64,000 nt of DNA from Lampris incognitus (Eukaryota > Chordata > Actinopteri > Lampriformes > Lampridae): positions 27,466,078 through 27,530,077 of the forward strand of contig NC_079230.1 in the NCBI RefSeq assembly GCF_029633865.1, in the 5' to 3' direction. Both the position numbers and the translations under genes were made by a program. Each line of letters opens with the position of its first letter. Position 1 is the first letter of the stretch. The notes under the pieces are model-generated. The model saw only the letters and a program-made list of their open reading frames with translations. It ran no database searches and was not told the origin of the DNA. Of this stretch, positions 19,408-30,440 are shown piece by piece.

Positions 19408-22400
19408 ATGGACACCACAGCTTCAATGTTCAAGTAAGTGGATGTCCTTCGTTACAGACTCTGTTGATCTTCTCCGATAATTCTTGTTTTTGACAGCGAC
19501 ACAGTCAGCGCACTGTGTTCAGTGGCGCCCCCAGAACTTTTTCATAGGGGGGGGGGGGGCAAATGGGGCCACTGAAAATCTTGGGGTGGCACACCAAAAC
19601 CAAAAGCCATGACTGAATTTCGGGAATTCTATGCTGCTACTGTGGTAGTGTACTGTATAGCCTAGTGGAAAACTGTCAATATGAGAGTTAAGAAAAATAT
19701 ACATTATTGATTTAAATGAACAGCACCTAATGTCAAATATCAGATAGAAGCATATTATGCATAATCAGAAGCATATTCTGCATATGCGACTCGTGGCTGG
19801 GGGGGGCCAGCGGGGGGGGGGGGCTGGGATAGTATCAGGGTGGCCGTGGCCACACCTGGCCACCCCTTGGGGGCGCCACTGACTGTGTTGGCTGATCATC
19901 AAATGAAACAGGCAGAATGAGGTGAAAACACAACTGAACATGTCGTGTGTTGGCGGGTTTTCCTTGATCCTTTCGCTAATTCATAGGTAATTAAGTAATT
20001 AAGAGCCCGGGGATATACGCGTCTCAAATGACAACCAAGTCATACTTGAACAGTGGTTCTACTGCGGCGAATTGTTTACAAAAGTGAAAAATGGAAAACA
20101 TGAGATTTAAAAAAAAAACACACTTATAGGGTAAGTAAAATTAATGAAACCAAAACTGATATGGCATGGGGGTATTCTGGGGGTATTCTGGGGGTATTCT
20201 GGGGTGTAGTGTGGAAACACAAGTAACGAAGTCTCAATGGACGATGATGAAGGGCCTGCTGACGTGCCCTGTGTTGACCTACATTGTCTTTACCTGGCAA
20301 AGTCGAGACACGGAAGAATTGTGCCGTTTCTTCGTCTTTCCCTCACACGCACACCCATGCCTCAGTAATACGTATTGCACAACAGATCAGTGTTGTATGA
20401 CGTAACAACAGGCCTACGTATCCTCTGATAGCTGCGTTATCTGCCCGTTATCTACCAGCAGCCATGGATGACTGACGCTAAGCTGGGTGTGGGCTTGGCT
20501 AGTACTTGGATGGGAGACGTCCTGGGAAAACTGAGTTGCTGCCGGAAGTGGTGTTGGTGGGCCAGTAGGGGGCAGTCTTCCCTCTGGTCTGAATAAAATA
20601 AATCCCAACACATTTGCCTATACCTATCAGCAGCCTACCTGGGTGTTAAGTGAGAAGTGTTCCCTGTAGGACCGTGCCTTTTGTCTAGTTAAACGAGTGT
20701 TTACAGCTTCATTTCTCTTGTGTTTACTGGGCCTGTCAGCAGGGTGTCTCTACAGCGGCGTGTCATCAGCTCATACAGTCGATGCTAACGTTAACTCGTC
20801 TGTTTTGGCCCTCCTCAGGTCGGTAACCAGACGGGTGTGGTCGCCGGCGCAGAGGCCATTCAGGGTTTGTTCTCACAACAGGGAGAGCAGAAAGGGCATC
20901 ACAGCAGGAAGCCTGGAGGAGCTGAGAGACAGGGTAAGGAGCGAGACCGAGAGAGAGAGAGATGACCACAAAGATAGAAATAAACAGAGAAAGCAGGAAA
21001 ATTGACCCCCAGTCAACCCGTGAGCCTCGACAGAAGGCTCGTCCTCATTCCAAATCAGAAGAATCTGCATATACTGTAATCACAGGAAGTTGAACCAGTT
21101 CATCTGGACACAACGTATATTGACAGATACGTGTCATCACTCATCTAAGTGACCTCTTCGGTCTAAACTGACTGCAGGTTATCCCCACCCTCATAGACAA
21201 TACAGTAGCCCCCCCTCCCGGTTCAGGGATTGTCGTTCCCTCTTCACATAGATGGGATAAGAGTACATCTGTCGCCATCTCACAATGCTGTGACTGCAAA
21301 CATCTCCAAATCCTCTGTCAACAGTACACATGGCCATGGAAACTCTAGTTAATGGTCACACATATTTGCATATGAAACCAGTCATTGGTTTGGGTCGTTA
21401 TGCCACTGTACTGTTTATGAGGGTGGGGATACCTGCAGTCAGTTGAGACTGAAGAGGTCACTTAGACGAGTGAAGAAACGTATCTGTCAATAAACGCTGT
21501 GTCCAGATGAACTGATTCAACCTTCTTTCTTTCTTACCTGGATTACTGAAGCCTGCATCCAGACAATAGGACGGGGTCAATGCATCAGACAATAGGACGG
21601 GGTCAATGCATCAAGACAGTAGGATGGGTTCATTGCATCAAGACAATAGGACGGGGTCAATGCATCAGACAATAGGACGGGGTCAATGCATCAAGACAGT
21701 AGGATGGGTTCATTGCATCAAGACAATAGGACAGGTTCAATGCATCAAGACAATAGGACGGGTTCAATGCATCAAGACAGTAGGACAGGTTCAATGCATC
21801 AAGACAGTAGGACAGGTTCAATGCATCAAGACAGTAGGACAGGTTCAATGCATCAAGACAGTAGGACGGGTTCAATGCATCAAGACAGTAGGACAGGTTC
21901 AATGCATCAAGACAATAGGACGGGTTCAATGCATCAAGACAGTAGGACAGGTTCAATGCATCAAGACAATAGGACGGGTTCAATGCATCAAGACAGTAGG
22001 ACAGGTTCAATGCATCAAGACAATAGGACGGGTTCAATGCATCAAGACAGTAGGACAGGTTGAAGGCATCAAGACAATAGGACAGGTTCAATGCAGAGAA
22101 CAAATTCGTTGTCACAATATAATTAATTGTAAGAATACGATGACAAAACAGAGTGGCTTCATTTCTTTCTTCTTATATCCTCTTCACTGTATATTGCGGT
22201 TGTTGCATATCTCTTCCTAAGTTTACTATTTTACGTCTAATTTTCTTCTTTTAGTACTGCCTTCGTTTTACGTGTGTGCTTTTTATTTAATGTAAAGTAC
22301 ATTGCACTTTAATGTATGCAATGTGCTACATGGAGGAAGTTTGATTCTGTCCAAAGGTGCACGATGTATCGGTCATCTTATCGTATTGGACGATAATTGC

Positions 22401-25096
22401 TTAAGATTTTGTTATTGGTATTGGGGCAAATATCAAAATGATGCCCAATGTGCTGCATGAATGAGAGGGAGGACAGCGGAATGGTGAGGATGCAAGGAGT
22501 GGAGGTGACGAAGGCGTATGAGTTTTAATACTTGGGGTCAACTGTCCAAAGTAACGGGGAGTGCAGGAGAGAGGTGAAGAAGAGAGTGCAGGCAGGGTGG
22601 AGTGGGTGGAGAAGAGTGTCAGGAGTGATTTGCGACAGAAGGGTACCAGCAAGAGTGAAAGGGAAGGTTTACAAGGTGGTTGTGAGACCAGCTATGTTAT
22701 ATGGTCTGGAGACAGTGGCCCTGATGAAAAGACAGGAGGTGGAGCTGGAGGAGGCAGAGATGAAGATGATAAGATTTTCATTGGGGGTGACGAAGAAAGA
22801 CAGGATTAGGAAGGAGTATATTAGAAAGTATATTGTGTATATTGTATTGCTGTAAAGCCCACTGAGGCAAATTTGTAATTTGTGATATTAGGCCATACAA
22901 ATAAAATTGACTTGAAATTGACTTGAGGGACAGTTCAGGTTGGACGGTTTGGAGACAAAGCAAGAGAGGCAAGATTGAGATGGCTGGGACACGTGTGGAG
23001 GAGAGATGCTGGGTGTATTGGGAGAAGGATGCTGAATATGGAGCTGCCAGGGAAGAGGAGAAGAGGAAGGCCAAAGAGGAGGTTTATGGATGTGGTGAGG
23101 GAGGACATGCAGGGTGGCTGGTGTGACAGAGGAAGATGCAGAGGACAGGAAGAGATGGAAACGGATGATCCGCTGTGGCGACCCCTACTGGGAGCATCTG
23201 AAAGTAGTAGTAGTGGTGTTGCACAGACATGATGACACATCAATTACACGCCATTATGTGATGAAAAGACAGGTGGTGCTCAAACCTACACTAAAAACAG
23301 CGCATTTTGATATTCACAGCAAACAGACGTAAGAGACAGGAAGTTTGAAAACTTCTGCCAAAATAAACATCACGTTTTCTCCGTTTAAATCATAGTAGTC
23401 GGTGTTCATCGGGTCGTAATAAAGGCAGAAATAAAGCAGTGTTGTCTACAGACGTCTGCATCCGCACCAAGAATCACACTTACAGCATAATACAATCACA
23501 ATAATAGTAATGACATAGATAAACTACACTAATAGAAACTACGTCACATGGTTGTATTGCAATGACATGTAAAATATCGGTGTATCGGCCGAGGTGACCA
23601 CGGTAATCATCGGTTATCGGCAATCATTTCAATATCCTGCATCCTTAATTGTGGTGACTGTCATTGTGGTGTGTGGTGTAGATGTGCCAGGCCTTGCTGC
23701 TGTCGCTGTCTGCGGCGTCCGTGGCCGTGGTGTGTGAGGAGGACGGTACCGAGGTCGACTCTGAAGACTTCCTGATGACGCTGCCCGACAACACGGTGCT
23801 CATGGCGCTGACGCCCGGACAGACATGGAGGCCACAGCCGGTACGCTGCACCACCGCAGGGGGAGTAAGTCCGCCTAGCGTGGCCCGGGCTCTGCATTTG
23901 TCTTGTTGTCCCTCGCTAGACATCGTGAAAATCACGGTCACAATGGGGTATTATCAGCCGAGTCGGGTTACCTATACGAATAATCGTGAGTGCGGTCCTT
24001 CTCACGAAACTTAAGCAATCACCTGACTTTATAAAAGTACATTCTACTGATGAAATGTGGACACATGTCCGTCGTCTTTGTTTCCCAGTCTTAAAAGTTT
24101 GAGTCCAGGTGTTTTGTCTCTGCCTCCCCCCCAGGGTGCCGTCATTACCAAATATCCAGAAAACAATCCCCGCACCGGAAAAGACATCGCCCGTGTGACC
24201 TTTGACCTTTACAGGTTGAACCCCAAGGATATCTTTGGCTCCTTGAACGTAAAGGCCACCTTCCAGGGTCTGTACTCGGTCAGTGCTGACTTCCAGTGTC
24301 TGGGCCCCAAGAAAGTCCTCAGGTAAACCCAGTTACAGGGGGCGAGCCCGGTATGAACAGACAGTAGAGACACAGCGGAAACAAATCAAACGAGTTCCCT
24401 GTCCGGGTGTTGAGCTCGTTTACTTACACCATTTACAACGTATGCATGTGTAAGGACCACGGATGACCAGACTCGCTAGCCTTTGGCTATACGACTGGTA
24501 ACGTAGTCCCCCGTGGTGCGGGAGATCTGGGTTCGCGTTCCGACTGTGGCGGTTCCCGGCTGCTGGCTGAGTTCACTACATTGGTGTCAGAAGTGGGATG
24601 GTGAGACCGTGAGGCCATCGGAAGCGGTGGCGCCCAGAGGCGTGAGGGAGCCGATATGCTGAAGCGCGGGGACGCGCTTCCTGAAGGAGGGGGGTAGCGT
24701 GACGATCACGAATGACTAGAACCGCTAGCCCGTTGGCTAACGGGTCAGACACTTTAGCCGACTGGTTAATGCAGTTGCCCGTGGCGCGGGCGACCCGCGT
24801 TTGCATCCCGGCTGCGGCGGTTCCCAGCTGCCCCCTGAATTCGCTACACATGCATTAATGACACCCTGCTAGCAGATGGTGGGCTTTGACTTTACTATAG
24901 TCTTTGGTGGGTGGTGGCAGGACATTGACGGCATTGTCTGTTTCTCCTCACTTTCAGGGAGGCCCTACGCGTCACCTCTGCTATTCTGCAGGCCGCCGGA
25001 CACTTGCTCATCACCTCCGCTTCCATGATCCGCCGCGTCATCGAAGGCATGGAGCTGTGGCAGCCGCAGAGAGAGTACACCGCCAACTGGAACTGA
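19408..25096 (+). CDS. cideb: cell death-inducing DFFA-like effector B (CIDE-B); 5 coding exons
   Basis: CIDE proteins act on lipid droplets and the ER in lipid and VLDL handling, and were first described as apoptosis effectors. Exons: 19408-19433, 20819-20933, 23682-23840, 24135-24322, 24958-25096; phases close to 208 residues (human CIDEB is 219). Exons 2-3 encode the CIDE-N domain (RPFRVCSHNRESRKGITAG, then CEEDGTEVDSEDFLMTLPD and LMALTPGQTW). Exons 4-5 encode CIDE-C (KDIARVTFDLYRLNPKDIFG, SLNVKATFQGLYSVSADFQ, LGPKKVLREALR). GSLNVKATF and DFQxLGPKKVLRE match CIDEB closely. Exon 1 (MDTTASMFK) is short, but it splices in phase and gives a CIDE-like N-terminus. All introns are GT-AG. Paralogy (B rather than A/C) rests on these motifs and on the tinf2/nedd8 neighbourhood. 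Confidence 0.9.
19520..19881. mobile_element. hAT MITE, copy 2 of the CAGTGGCGCC family
   Basis: Same family as 17568-17900, in reverse orientation, with the termini CAGTGGCGCC and GGCGCCACTG and an exact 8-bp duplication ACTGTGTT (19512-19519 and 19882-19889). It lies in cideb intron 1, 86 bp after exon 1. Confidence 0.92.
20411..20600 (+). mobile_element. 5S rRNA-derived SINE
   Basis: Begins GCCTACG like 5S rRNA and contains the 5S internal-promoter blocks GCTAAGC and TAGTACTTGGATGGGAGAC followed by CCTGGGAA. The part between the 5S 5' end and the A box has diverged. It continues past the 5S end into a unique body and a GAATAAAATAAAT tail, so it is a SINE and not a 5S gene. It is in cideb intron 1. 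Confidence 0.75.
21075..21560. mobile_element. Penelope-like family-1 inverted pair
   Basis: Left arm (minus, 21080-21215) and right arm (plus, 21290-21560) share CAGTTCATCTGGACACAACG, the GTCACTTAGA hairpin zone and TGACTGCAGG in opposite orientation around a CCCCTCCC/TTCCCTCTTCACA centre. The right arm has CTGAAGA at 21449-21455. It ends TTACCTGGATTACTGA and GCCTGCATC, directly against the minisatellite. It is in cideb intron 2. Confidence 0.65.
21560..22095 (+). repeat. 27-bp minisatellite, about 20 copies
   Basis: Tandem unit GCATCAAGACAGTAGGACAG plus GTTCAAT, 27 bp (a few early units are 26 bp). From about 21890 the units alternate between a GACAGTAGGACAGG and a GACAATAGGACGGG form, so the recent expansion copied a 54-bp dimer. 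Since 27 is a multiple of three, long frames open on both strands (MHQDSRTGS repeats); these are not genes. It is in cideb intron 2. Confidence 0.95.
22350..23650. mobile_element. possible DNA transposon remnant hosting a LINE fragment
   Basis: The edges GTGCACGATGTATCGGTC (22358) and, read inverted, GGATGCAGGATATTG (23645) resemble imperfect inverted termini of the GCACGATATATCGG type. Both edges carry ATCGG repeats. A LINE fragment occupies 22450-23220. Class and boundaries are uncertain. Confidence 0.3.
22450..23220 (+). mobile_element. RTE-like LINE family C fragment with an inserted retroposon tail
   Basis: Encodes QSNGECRREVKKRVQAGWSG, ICDRRVPARVKGKVYKVVVR and PAMLYGLETVALMKRQEVEL, then after a break DVVREDMQ-, DAEDRKRWKRMIRCGDPYW and a 3' end running into GTAGTAGTAGTGG. 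The same family is at 29042-30440. A 99-bp insertion at 22826-22924 is an L2-type 3' tail (CCCACTGAGGCAAATTTGTA ... CAAATAAAATTGACTTG). It is in cideb intron 2. Confidence 0.75.
24448..24849 (+). mobile_element. miniature LTR element (LTR-PBS-PPT-LTR, no coding)
   Basis: Two related LTR-like segments of about 135-150 bp (24448-24581 and about 24694-24849) share GCTAGCC, the GTGGCGCGGG-like core, TGCGGCGGTTCC and CGCTACA. Between them are only about 110 bp, starting with a primer-binding-site-like TTGGTGTCAGAAGTGGGATG and ending with a purine tract GAAGGAGGGGGG. ATGCAT occurs on both sides. This looks like a gypsy-derived TRIM-type element. A related solo LTR is at 63592-63725. It is in cideb intron 4. 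Confidence 0.65.
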
Positions 25097-25594
25097 GAAA
25101 GCGTGGAGAGACCTACACAGTACGGAAACAAGCGTTCAAAAGGGCAACACAGGAACACCCGGCGGACTGATGTCACTCTTCGCCTGTCTGTAAATAGCAT
25201 GTAAATAGCTGGTTGGCTTTGCCCCCGCCCCCCTAACTGAGACGCTGGATGTCCACCTTGTCATGATTAATCCCTCTAACGGGGCTCCAGTGTCTTCGTC
25301 GTTGATCTGTCATGAAGCTCCTGCAGTGCTGGAGGTTAACTTTATCCTCGTGCTCTTACATTCAATTCTGTTGTGCGCTAAAAAAAAATACAAATTTCAC
25401 AGAGCAGTAATTGAGATAGAACTAGCCAGGTGTATTGTTATATGCGTAGTGATCGTATGACTCTGTGATATGCCAATATACCATCGTGTCCAATCGTGTG
25501 CCATAGAGCTGCATGTGTACGTAGGTTTTCATTCCAACACATTACACCATCTGATGTCACTGATTTGTCCTCCATGTCTGGTTGAATGTGTGCC
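25097..25594 (+). other. cideb 3' untranslated region (proximal part)
   Basis: Follows the cideb stop codon. I find no AATAAA before the SINE at 25595; the first AATAAA downstream is at about 26449-26454, so either the 3' UTR spans the SINE or a variant signal is used. Confidence 0.35.
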
Positions 25595-26015
25595 CCCCCC
25601 CTCCCAATTGAGCCCGGCCAATTACCCCACTCTTCTGAGCCGTCCCGGTCGCTGCTCCACCCCCCTCTGCTGATCCAGGAGGGGGCCGCAGGCTACCACA
25701 TGCCTCCTCCGATACATGTGGAGTCGCCAGCCGCTTCTTTTCACCTGACAGTGAAGAGTTTCACCAGGGGGACGTAGCAAGTGGGAGGATCACGCTATTC
25801 CCCCCCAGTTCCCCCCCCGAACAGGCACCCTGACCGACCAGAGGAGGCAATAGTGCAGCGACCAGAACACATACCCACATCCGGCTTCCCACCTGCAGAC
25901 AGGGCCAATTGTGTCTGTACGGACGCCTGACCAAGCCAGAGGTAACACGGGGATTCGAACCAGCGATCCCCGTGTTGGTAGGCAACGGAATAGACCGCCA
26001 CATTACTCAGACGCT
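25595..26015 (-). mobile_element. tRNA-derived SINE, family S1
   Basis: On the minus strand it starts with a tRNA-like head (GTGGCGGTCTATTCCGTTGC, then GGTTCGAATCCCCGTGTTAC) and continues through ACAATTGGCC, GTGTCCTGGTCGCTG-like and CCACATGTATCGGAGGAGGC to an AATTGGG end. The family recurs at 37605-38060, 39337-39757, 48278-48542 and 49780-50165. Confidence 0.8.
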
Positions 26016-27309
26016 CATGGTTGAAGGTGTCTTAATGTGTGACATCAGTGTTGCGTTGTGTTGCGTTGTAATGAAGCCCTGCATACACATGGCTCTCTAT
26101 GGCACATGGTTGGACTCCACCGCGATAAACCGTATGTTTGAACTTCACATATAAAATAAGTAACGGGATAAACAGACACATGCATTAATTCTTTTTTTCT
26201 TGCTAGTTTGTGAAATTTAGCAACAGGCCTGTCAGTTTGTGATGAAGTGACCCGGGGTCAAATCCCCACGTGACAGCAGATAATGCTAAACGTCCTGTAA
26301 AATACTTGGATTTGATTTGCCCTTTGCTGATTTTCATTTGGAGTGTCGTTTTTCTCCAGTCAGCGGGCGACGGCTGAGCCTGTTATTGGTTTCTAGTTTG
26401 ACCTGGAAGATTGTACATTTCAGTGTAATTGTAACTGCTGACACCAACCTAATAAAATGCTGTGATTGTGACTTTGAAAAGGGGGAAAATATATTCTAGT
26501 AAAGAGTTGAAATACAAAATCTGTAAATCTAACTGCATGCATTGAATTGAATTGTCTGTAAGTGATTCGTGAGTACAATAATGGATGGAAGGGTTCGAAT
26601 TCCCCCCACGACTGAGGAACAAACAAATTTATTATCTGAGTGGGGGGGGTGGGGGTGGGGGGGGCAGATAACCAGAGAAAAACGCATTTCTTTCAAGATG
26701 AACAAAATTCTCCTGCTGCTGCGGACATTTGACAACAAATACAAACATCTAAAAATCATCTAACAACAACAGAACAATAGAAACCAACACTAATAGGTGA
26801 ATTCACAAGAACTTGATAAACTAACTCAACCAATGTGACCGGTTATTTTCTTGCCCGGTGCGGGATTCGATACGGGGTGTACTGCACCACAAGGTGACAC
26901 CGCTAACAGGTCCGACCCGTTAACTAGGGGCTAACGTGTCTTATCAGTAGTTTACACTAGCATAAGGAACAACGCGATTTCTTTGAACGTATCAGATCAG
27001 GGGATCCGCTGCTGTCGTGAAGGCTTCGTCGCTCATCCCGCCCCTTTTCCAGCGTCATTTCCGGATGAAGTTTCCCGTCTTCCTCGGTTGACTTGACAAC
27101 GGCAAGCGCGTTCATCCGCTGCCGCCGTCTGACGCACGTCCTCAGCAGCTGGCTGCGCTCTCCCGCCGTCATCCAGCGCAGCTTTCCCCTCTTGATCTGA
27201 TCTGGTAGTGCCTGTTGCCAAACCGCTGGACCAGTAAGCGGCGAGAAAGGTGGGTGGGTGCCGCCAGCTGGTCGTACTGCTGTTGGCGAGGAAGGGGAGG
27301 CTCGAAAAC
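26016..27309. other. intergenic sequence, mostly unassigned
   Basis: Contains a G-rich homopolymer run at 26640-26665 and an LTR-like scrap at about 26850-26940 (GGTCCGACCCGTTAACTAGG, similar to the 24.4/63.6-kb LTR family). The block 26985-27310 is GC-rich and open on the minus strand (IKRGKLRWMTAGERSQLLRT); I do not recognise it and see no splice or start evidence that makes it a gene. Confidence 0.3.
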
Positions 27310-28260
27310 GTCTGCTGCAGTTTATCTGAATAAGGCTGCTGATCCAAAGCCTTTCTGGCACTTGTTGATACTTTTGGGTTCACCCAGTTCGTTCAAGGGT
27401 CGACTCATTGCAGTGGTAACGCCCTTGATTTGGTTTTATCTAAAGGGATAGCTGTTTCTGACCCGAATGTCTTGCCAACCACGTCTGCTGTGTCAGATTA
27501 TTTTCTCCTCAAATTTGAAGCTTTATTGGCCTGTCCAGATGTAATCGCCACTCGCCACATTGGTCCCTCCACAGCAGCCGCATTTGGCCTGCATCTGCCT
27601 GAAGTCTTGGCTCCTTTCACTGTGGTAAATGACTCTGTCGAAAATGTCACTAGTGACTTAAATGTGGCTGTTACGACCCTCGGTCCGGAGAGAGTGCAAC
27701 AATTAGTGTACTGAGGTGAGGGTGCAACACACGGCACTAGGGCCCTAACAGTGGCCCTCTCTAGTCTCCTCGATTCAGTTGCACCTCTCACTACCAGAGC
27801 CGGGTGACTAAAGAGGCCTACATTACATTACAGTCATTCAGCCAACACTTTTATCCAAATCCATTCTGCCGACTAGATTATAGCGTATAGATTATGACTA
27901 ACTGATGACTTAATTGATTATGACTAATGACTGTTACAAACTGTCCTCTTCTCTCACATGTCTTTTCGCTCTCTCTCTGAACGACGTCTTCTCCTTTTTC
28001 TTTTTCTGTGTGTGAATGGTGACATGTGAGTCTCCCTTGTGTGCATGTGCAGTCAGTCCTCCTCCCAGGTCCCCCTGGTGCGGGTGGTCGCCACCTGGAT
28101 GCTGCCCGGCATTCCCCTCATCACATTTTCTTTTTATGTATCTTATAAATCCATATAGTTTTTTTTATCCTGTTTTTGTTTTTTTACATGGTGATGCTGG
28201 TCGCGTGGCTTGGGTCCTGGGCTGTTCCGGTGGCGTCTGGACACTGCTTGGCATCCTGTG
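27310..28260 (+). mobile_element. L2-clade LINE fragment, internally deleted
   Basis: 27310-27700 matches the endonuclease end of the 4-8 kb L2 copy ([20 protein letters not shown], then the TSDLNVAVTTL region). It then jumps to the L2 3' UTR (GACTAGATTATAGCGTATAG, CTCACATGTCTTTTCGCTC, GTGTGAATGGTGACATGTGA). A short foreign block (27670-27752) and another (27820-27865) interrupt the body; reverse transcriptase is missing. Confidence 0.8.
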
Positions 28261-28264
28261 TATC

Positions 28265-28500
28265 ATCTATCCATCCATTATCTTAACCGCTTATACTGCT
28301 CTCAGGGTCGTGGGGATGCCGGAGCCTATTAAAGCAGTCATTGGGCAGCAGACGGGGAGACACCCTGGACAGGCTGCCAGGCCATCATAGGGCCCACACA
28401 TACACACATACACACACACACACACACACCCATTCATTCCTAGGGACAATGTAGTACGGCTGATTCACCTGACCTACATGTCTTTGGACTGTGGGAGGAT
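28265..28500 (-). mobile_element. tRNA-derived SINE, family S2, head-truncated, with (CA)n
   Basis: Plus-strand order ATCCATCCATTATCTTAACC, GGGGAGACACCCTGGACAGG, a (CA)n stretch at 28404-28430, then GGGACAATGTAGTACGGCTG and TACATGTCTTTGGACTGTGG. The tRNA-like head (right end) is missing in this copy. Confidence 0.7.
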
Positions 28501-29041
28501 ATTGGTGTATCATGATATCTGCTTACATGTGCAAAAAATACCATGTTTAAGAATCCAACTGAGGTGCATCACATTGAGCTGTCTGGTAACCTAATGCACA
28601 ATATCAAACCAGAACTAGTTTTCAGATAATACTCCCTCCCGTAGCTATTTCAGAACTCATTTGGCGAGACATTTTCAGCAACAGATTGTCGCTATCCCCA
28701 ATTTACACAACAAAATTGTGTATCATGATAAAGACAGTATCCTAATTTCATCTTGCAGTGTGACAGCTTTCATCCAAAAGACCTTTTTGACTTGGCTGTC
28801 ATCCACCGTGGATGGTGGATGCAGTGTCGCTGCCATTTCAACAACGCCACTGTGCAGAGGAAAGTGGATTTGCGTGTGTTGTGCACGGCTGTGAGATGTT
28901 ATTTTGTGTGTGCGATTGCACTGGTGCAAGTTAGGGTGAGTGTGTGTGGAAATCTAGAAATGACCACACATCCAACCAAGTGAGATGACTGAATTCGGGT
29001 GGGGATCTAAGTCCTCACGATAGTATCTGAGTATTCAGTGT
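28501..29041. other. intergenic, nothing recognised
   Basis: About 540 bp with no repeat family, RNA gene or supported coding exon visible. Confidence 0.3.
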
Positions 29042-29052
29042 CTGAATATTGA

Positions 29053-29087
<35 letters not shown>

Positions 29088-30440
29088 TCGGCTGCTCCCG
29101 TTAGGGGTCACCACAGTGGATCATCCGTTTCCATCTCTTCCTGTCCTCTGCATCTTCCTCTGTCACACCAGCCACCTGCATGTCCTCCCTCACCACATCC
29201 ATAAACCTCCTCTTTGGCCTTCCTCTTCTCCTCTTCCCTGGCAGCTCCATATTCAGCATCCTTCTCCCAATATACCCAGCATCTCTCCTCCACACATGTC
29301 CAAACCATCTCCATCTTGTCTCTCTTGCTTTGTCTCCAAAACGTCCATCCTGAGCTGTCCCTCTAATATACTCCTTCCTAATCCTGTCCTTCTTCATCAC
29401 TCTCAATTAAAGTCTTAGCATCTTCAACTCTGCCACCTCCAGCTCCACCTCCTGTCTTTTCGTCAGTGCCACTGTCTCCAAACCATATAACATAGCTGGT
29501 CTCACAACCATCTTGTAAACCTTCCCTTTAACTCTTGCTGGTACCCTTCTGTCACAAATCACTCCTGACACTCTTCTCCACCCACTCCACCCTGCCTGCA
29601 CTCTCTTCTTCACCTCTCTTCTGCACTCCCCGTTACTTTGGACAGCTGACTCCAAGTATTTCAACTCATACGCCTTCGTCACCTCTGCTCCTTGCATCCT
29701 CACCATTCCACTGTCCTCCCTCTCATTCACGCATGTGTGTTCCGTCTTGCTCCTACTGACTTTCATTCCTCTTCTCTCCAGTGCATACCTCCACCTCTCC
29801 AGGCTCTCCTCCACCTGCACCCTACTCACACTACAGATCACAATGTCATCCGCGAACATCATAGTCCACGGAGACTCCTGCCTGATCTCGTGTGTCAACC
29901 TGTCCATCACCACTGCAAACAAGAAAGGGCTCAGAGCCGATCCCTGATGTAACCCCACCTCCACCTTGAACCCATCCGTCATTCCTGCCGCACACCTCAC
30001 CACTGTCACACTGCCCTCATACATATCCTGCACCACTCCTACATCTCTGCAACTCCCGACTTCCCCACACAAAACCACACCTCCTCTCTCGGCACCCTGT
30101 CGTATGCTTTCTCTAAATCCACAAAGAGACAATGTACCTCCTTCTGGCCTCCTCTATACTTCTCCATCAACATTCTCAAAGCAAACATCACATCTGTGCT
30201 GCTCTTCCATGGCATGAAACCATACTGCTGCTCGCTGATCATCACCTCTCCTCTTAACCTAGCTTCTATTCCTCTTCCCCACATCTTCATGCTGTGGCTG
30301 ATCAACGTTACACCTCTGTAGTTGCTGCAGCTCTGCACGTCGCCCTTGTTCCTGAAAGTCGGTACCAGTATGCTTCTTCTCCACGTCTCAGGCTGAATCT
30401 TGATCATGTACTTTACTATGACGAGCTGGAGCATTCCTGA
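29042..30440 (-). mobile_element. RTE-like LINE family C, reverse transcriptase and 3' end
   Basis: Minus-strand reading: WRRSILVPTFRNKGDVQSCS, NYRGVTLISHSMKMWGR, KEVHCLFVDLEKAYDRVPRE, VGLHQGSALSPFLFAVVMDR, the catalytic box MMFADDIVIC, then ICDRRVPARVKGKVYKMVVR and RRGRPKRRFMDVVREDM. It ends at a (TAC)n/(TAG)n microsatellite (29054-29085), the usual kind of RTE 3' end. 5'-truncated, with at least two frame breaks. Confidence 0.85.

Noticed and set aside
20411-20600. 5S rRNA gene
   Set aside because: Only the internal promoter region is conserved; the 5' half is diverged and a SINE body and A-rich tail follow.
21560-22095. CRISPR-like regular repeat array
   Set aside because: Units are contiguous with no unique spacers, and the context is a vertebrate intron.
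21606-22220. 204-codon plus-strand frame (and 125- and 152-codon companions on both strands)
   Set aside because: They only exist because the 27-bp minisatellite unit is a multiple of three and lacks stops in several frames; the region is intronic in cideb.
28661-28983. Short plus-strand frames of 76-77 codons
   Set aside because: No homology, no splice signals in a sensible arrangement, and an unremarkable composition.
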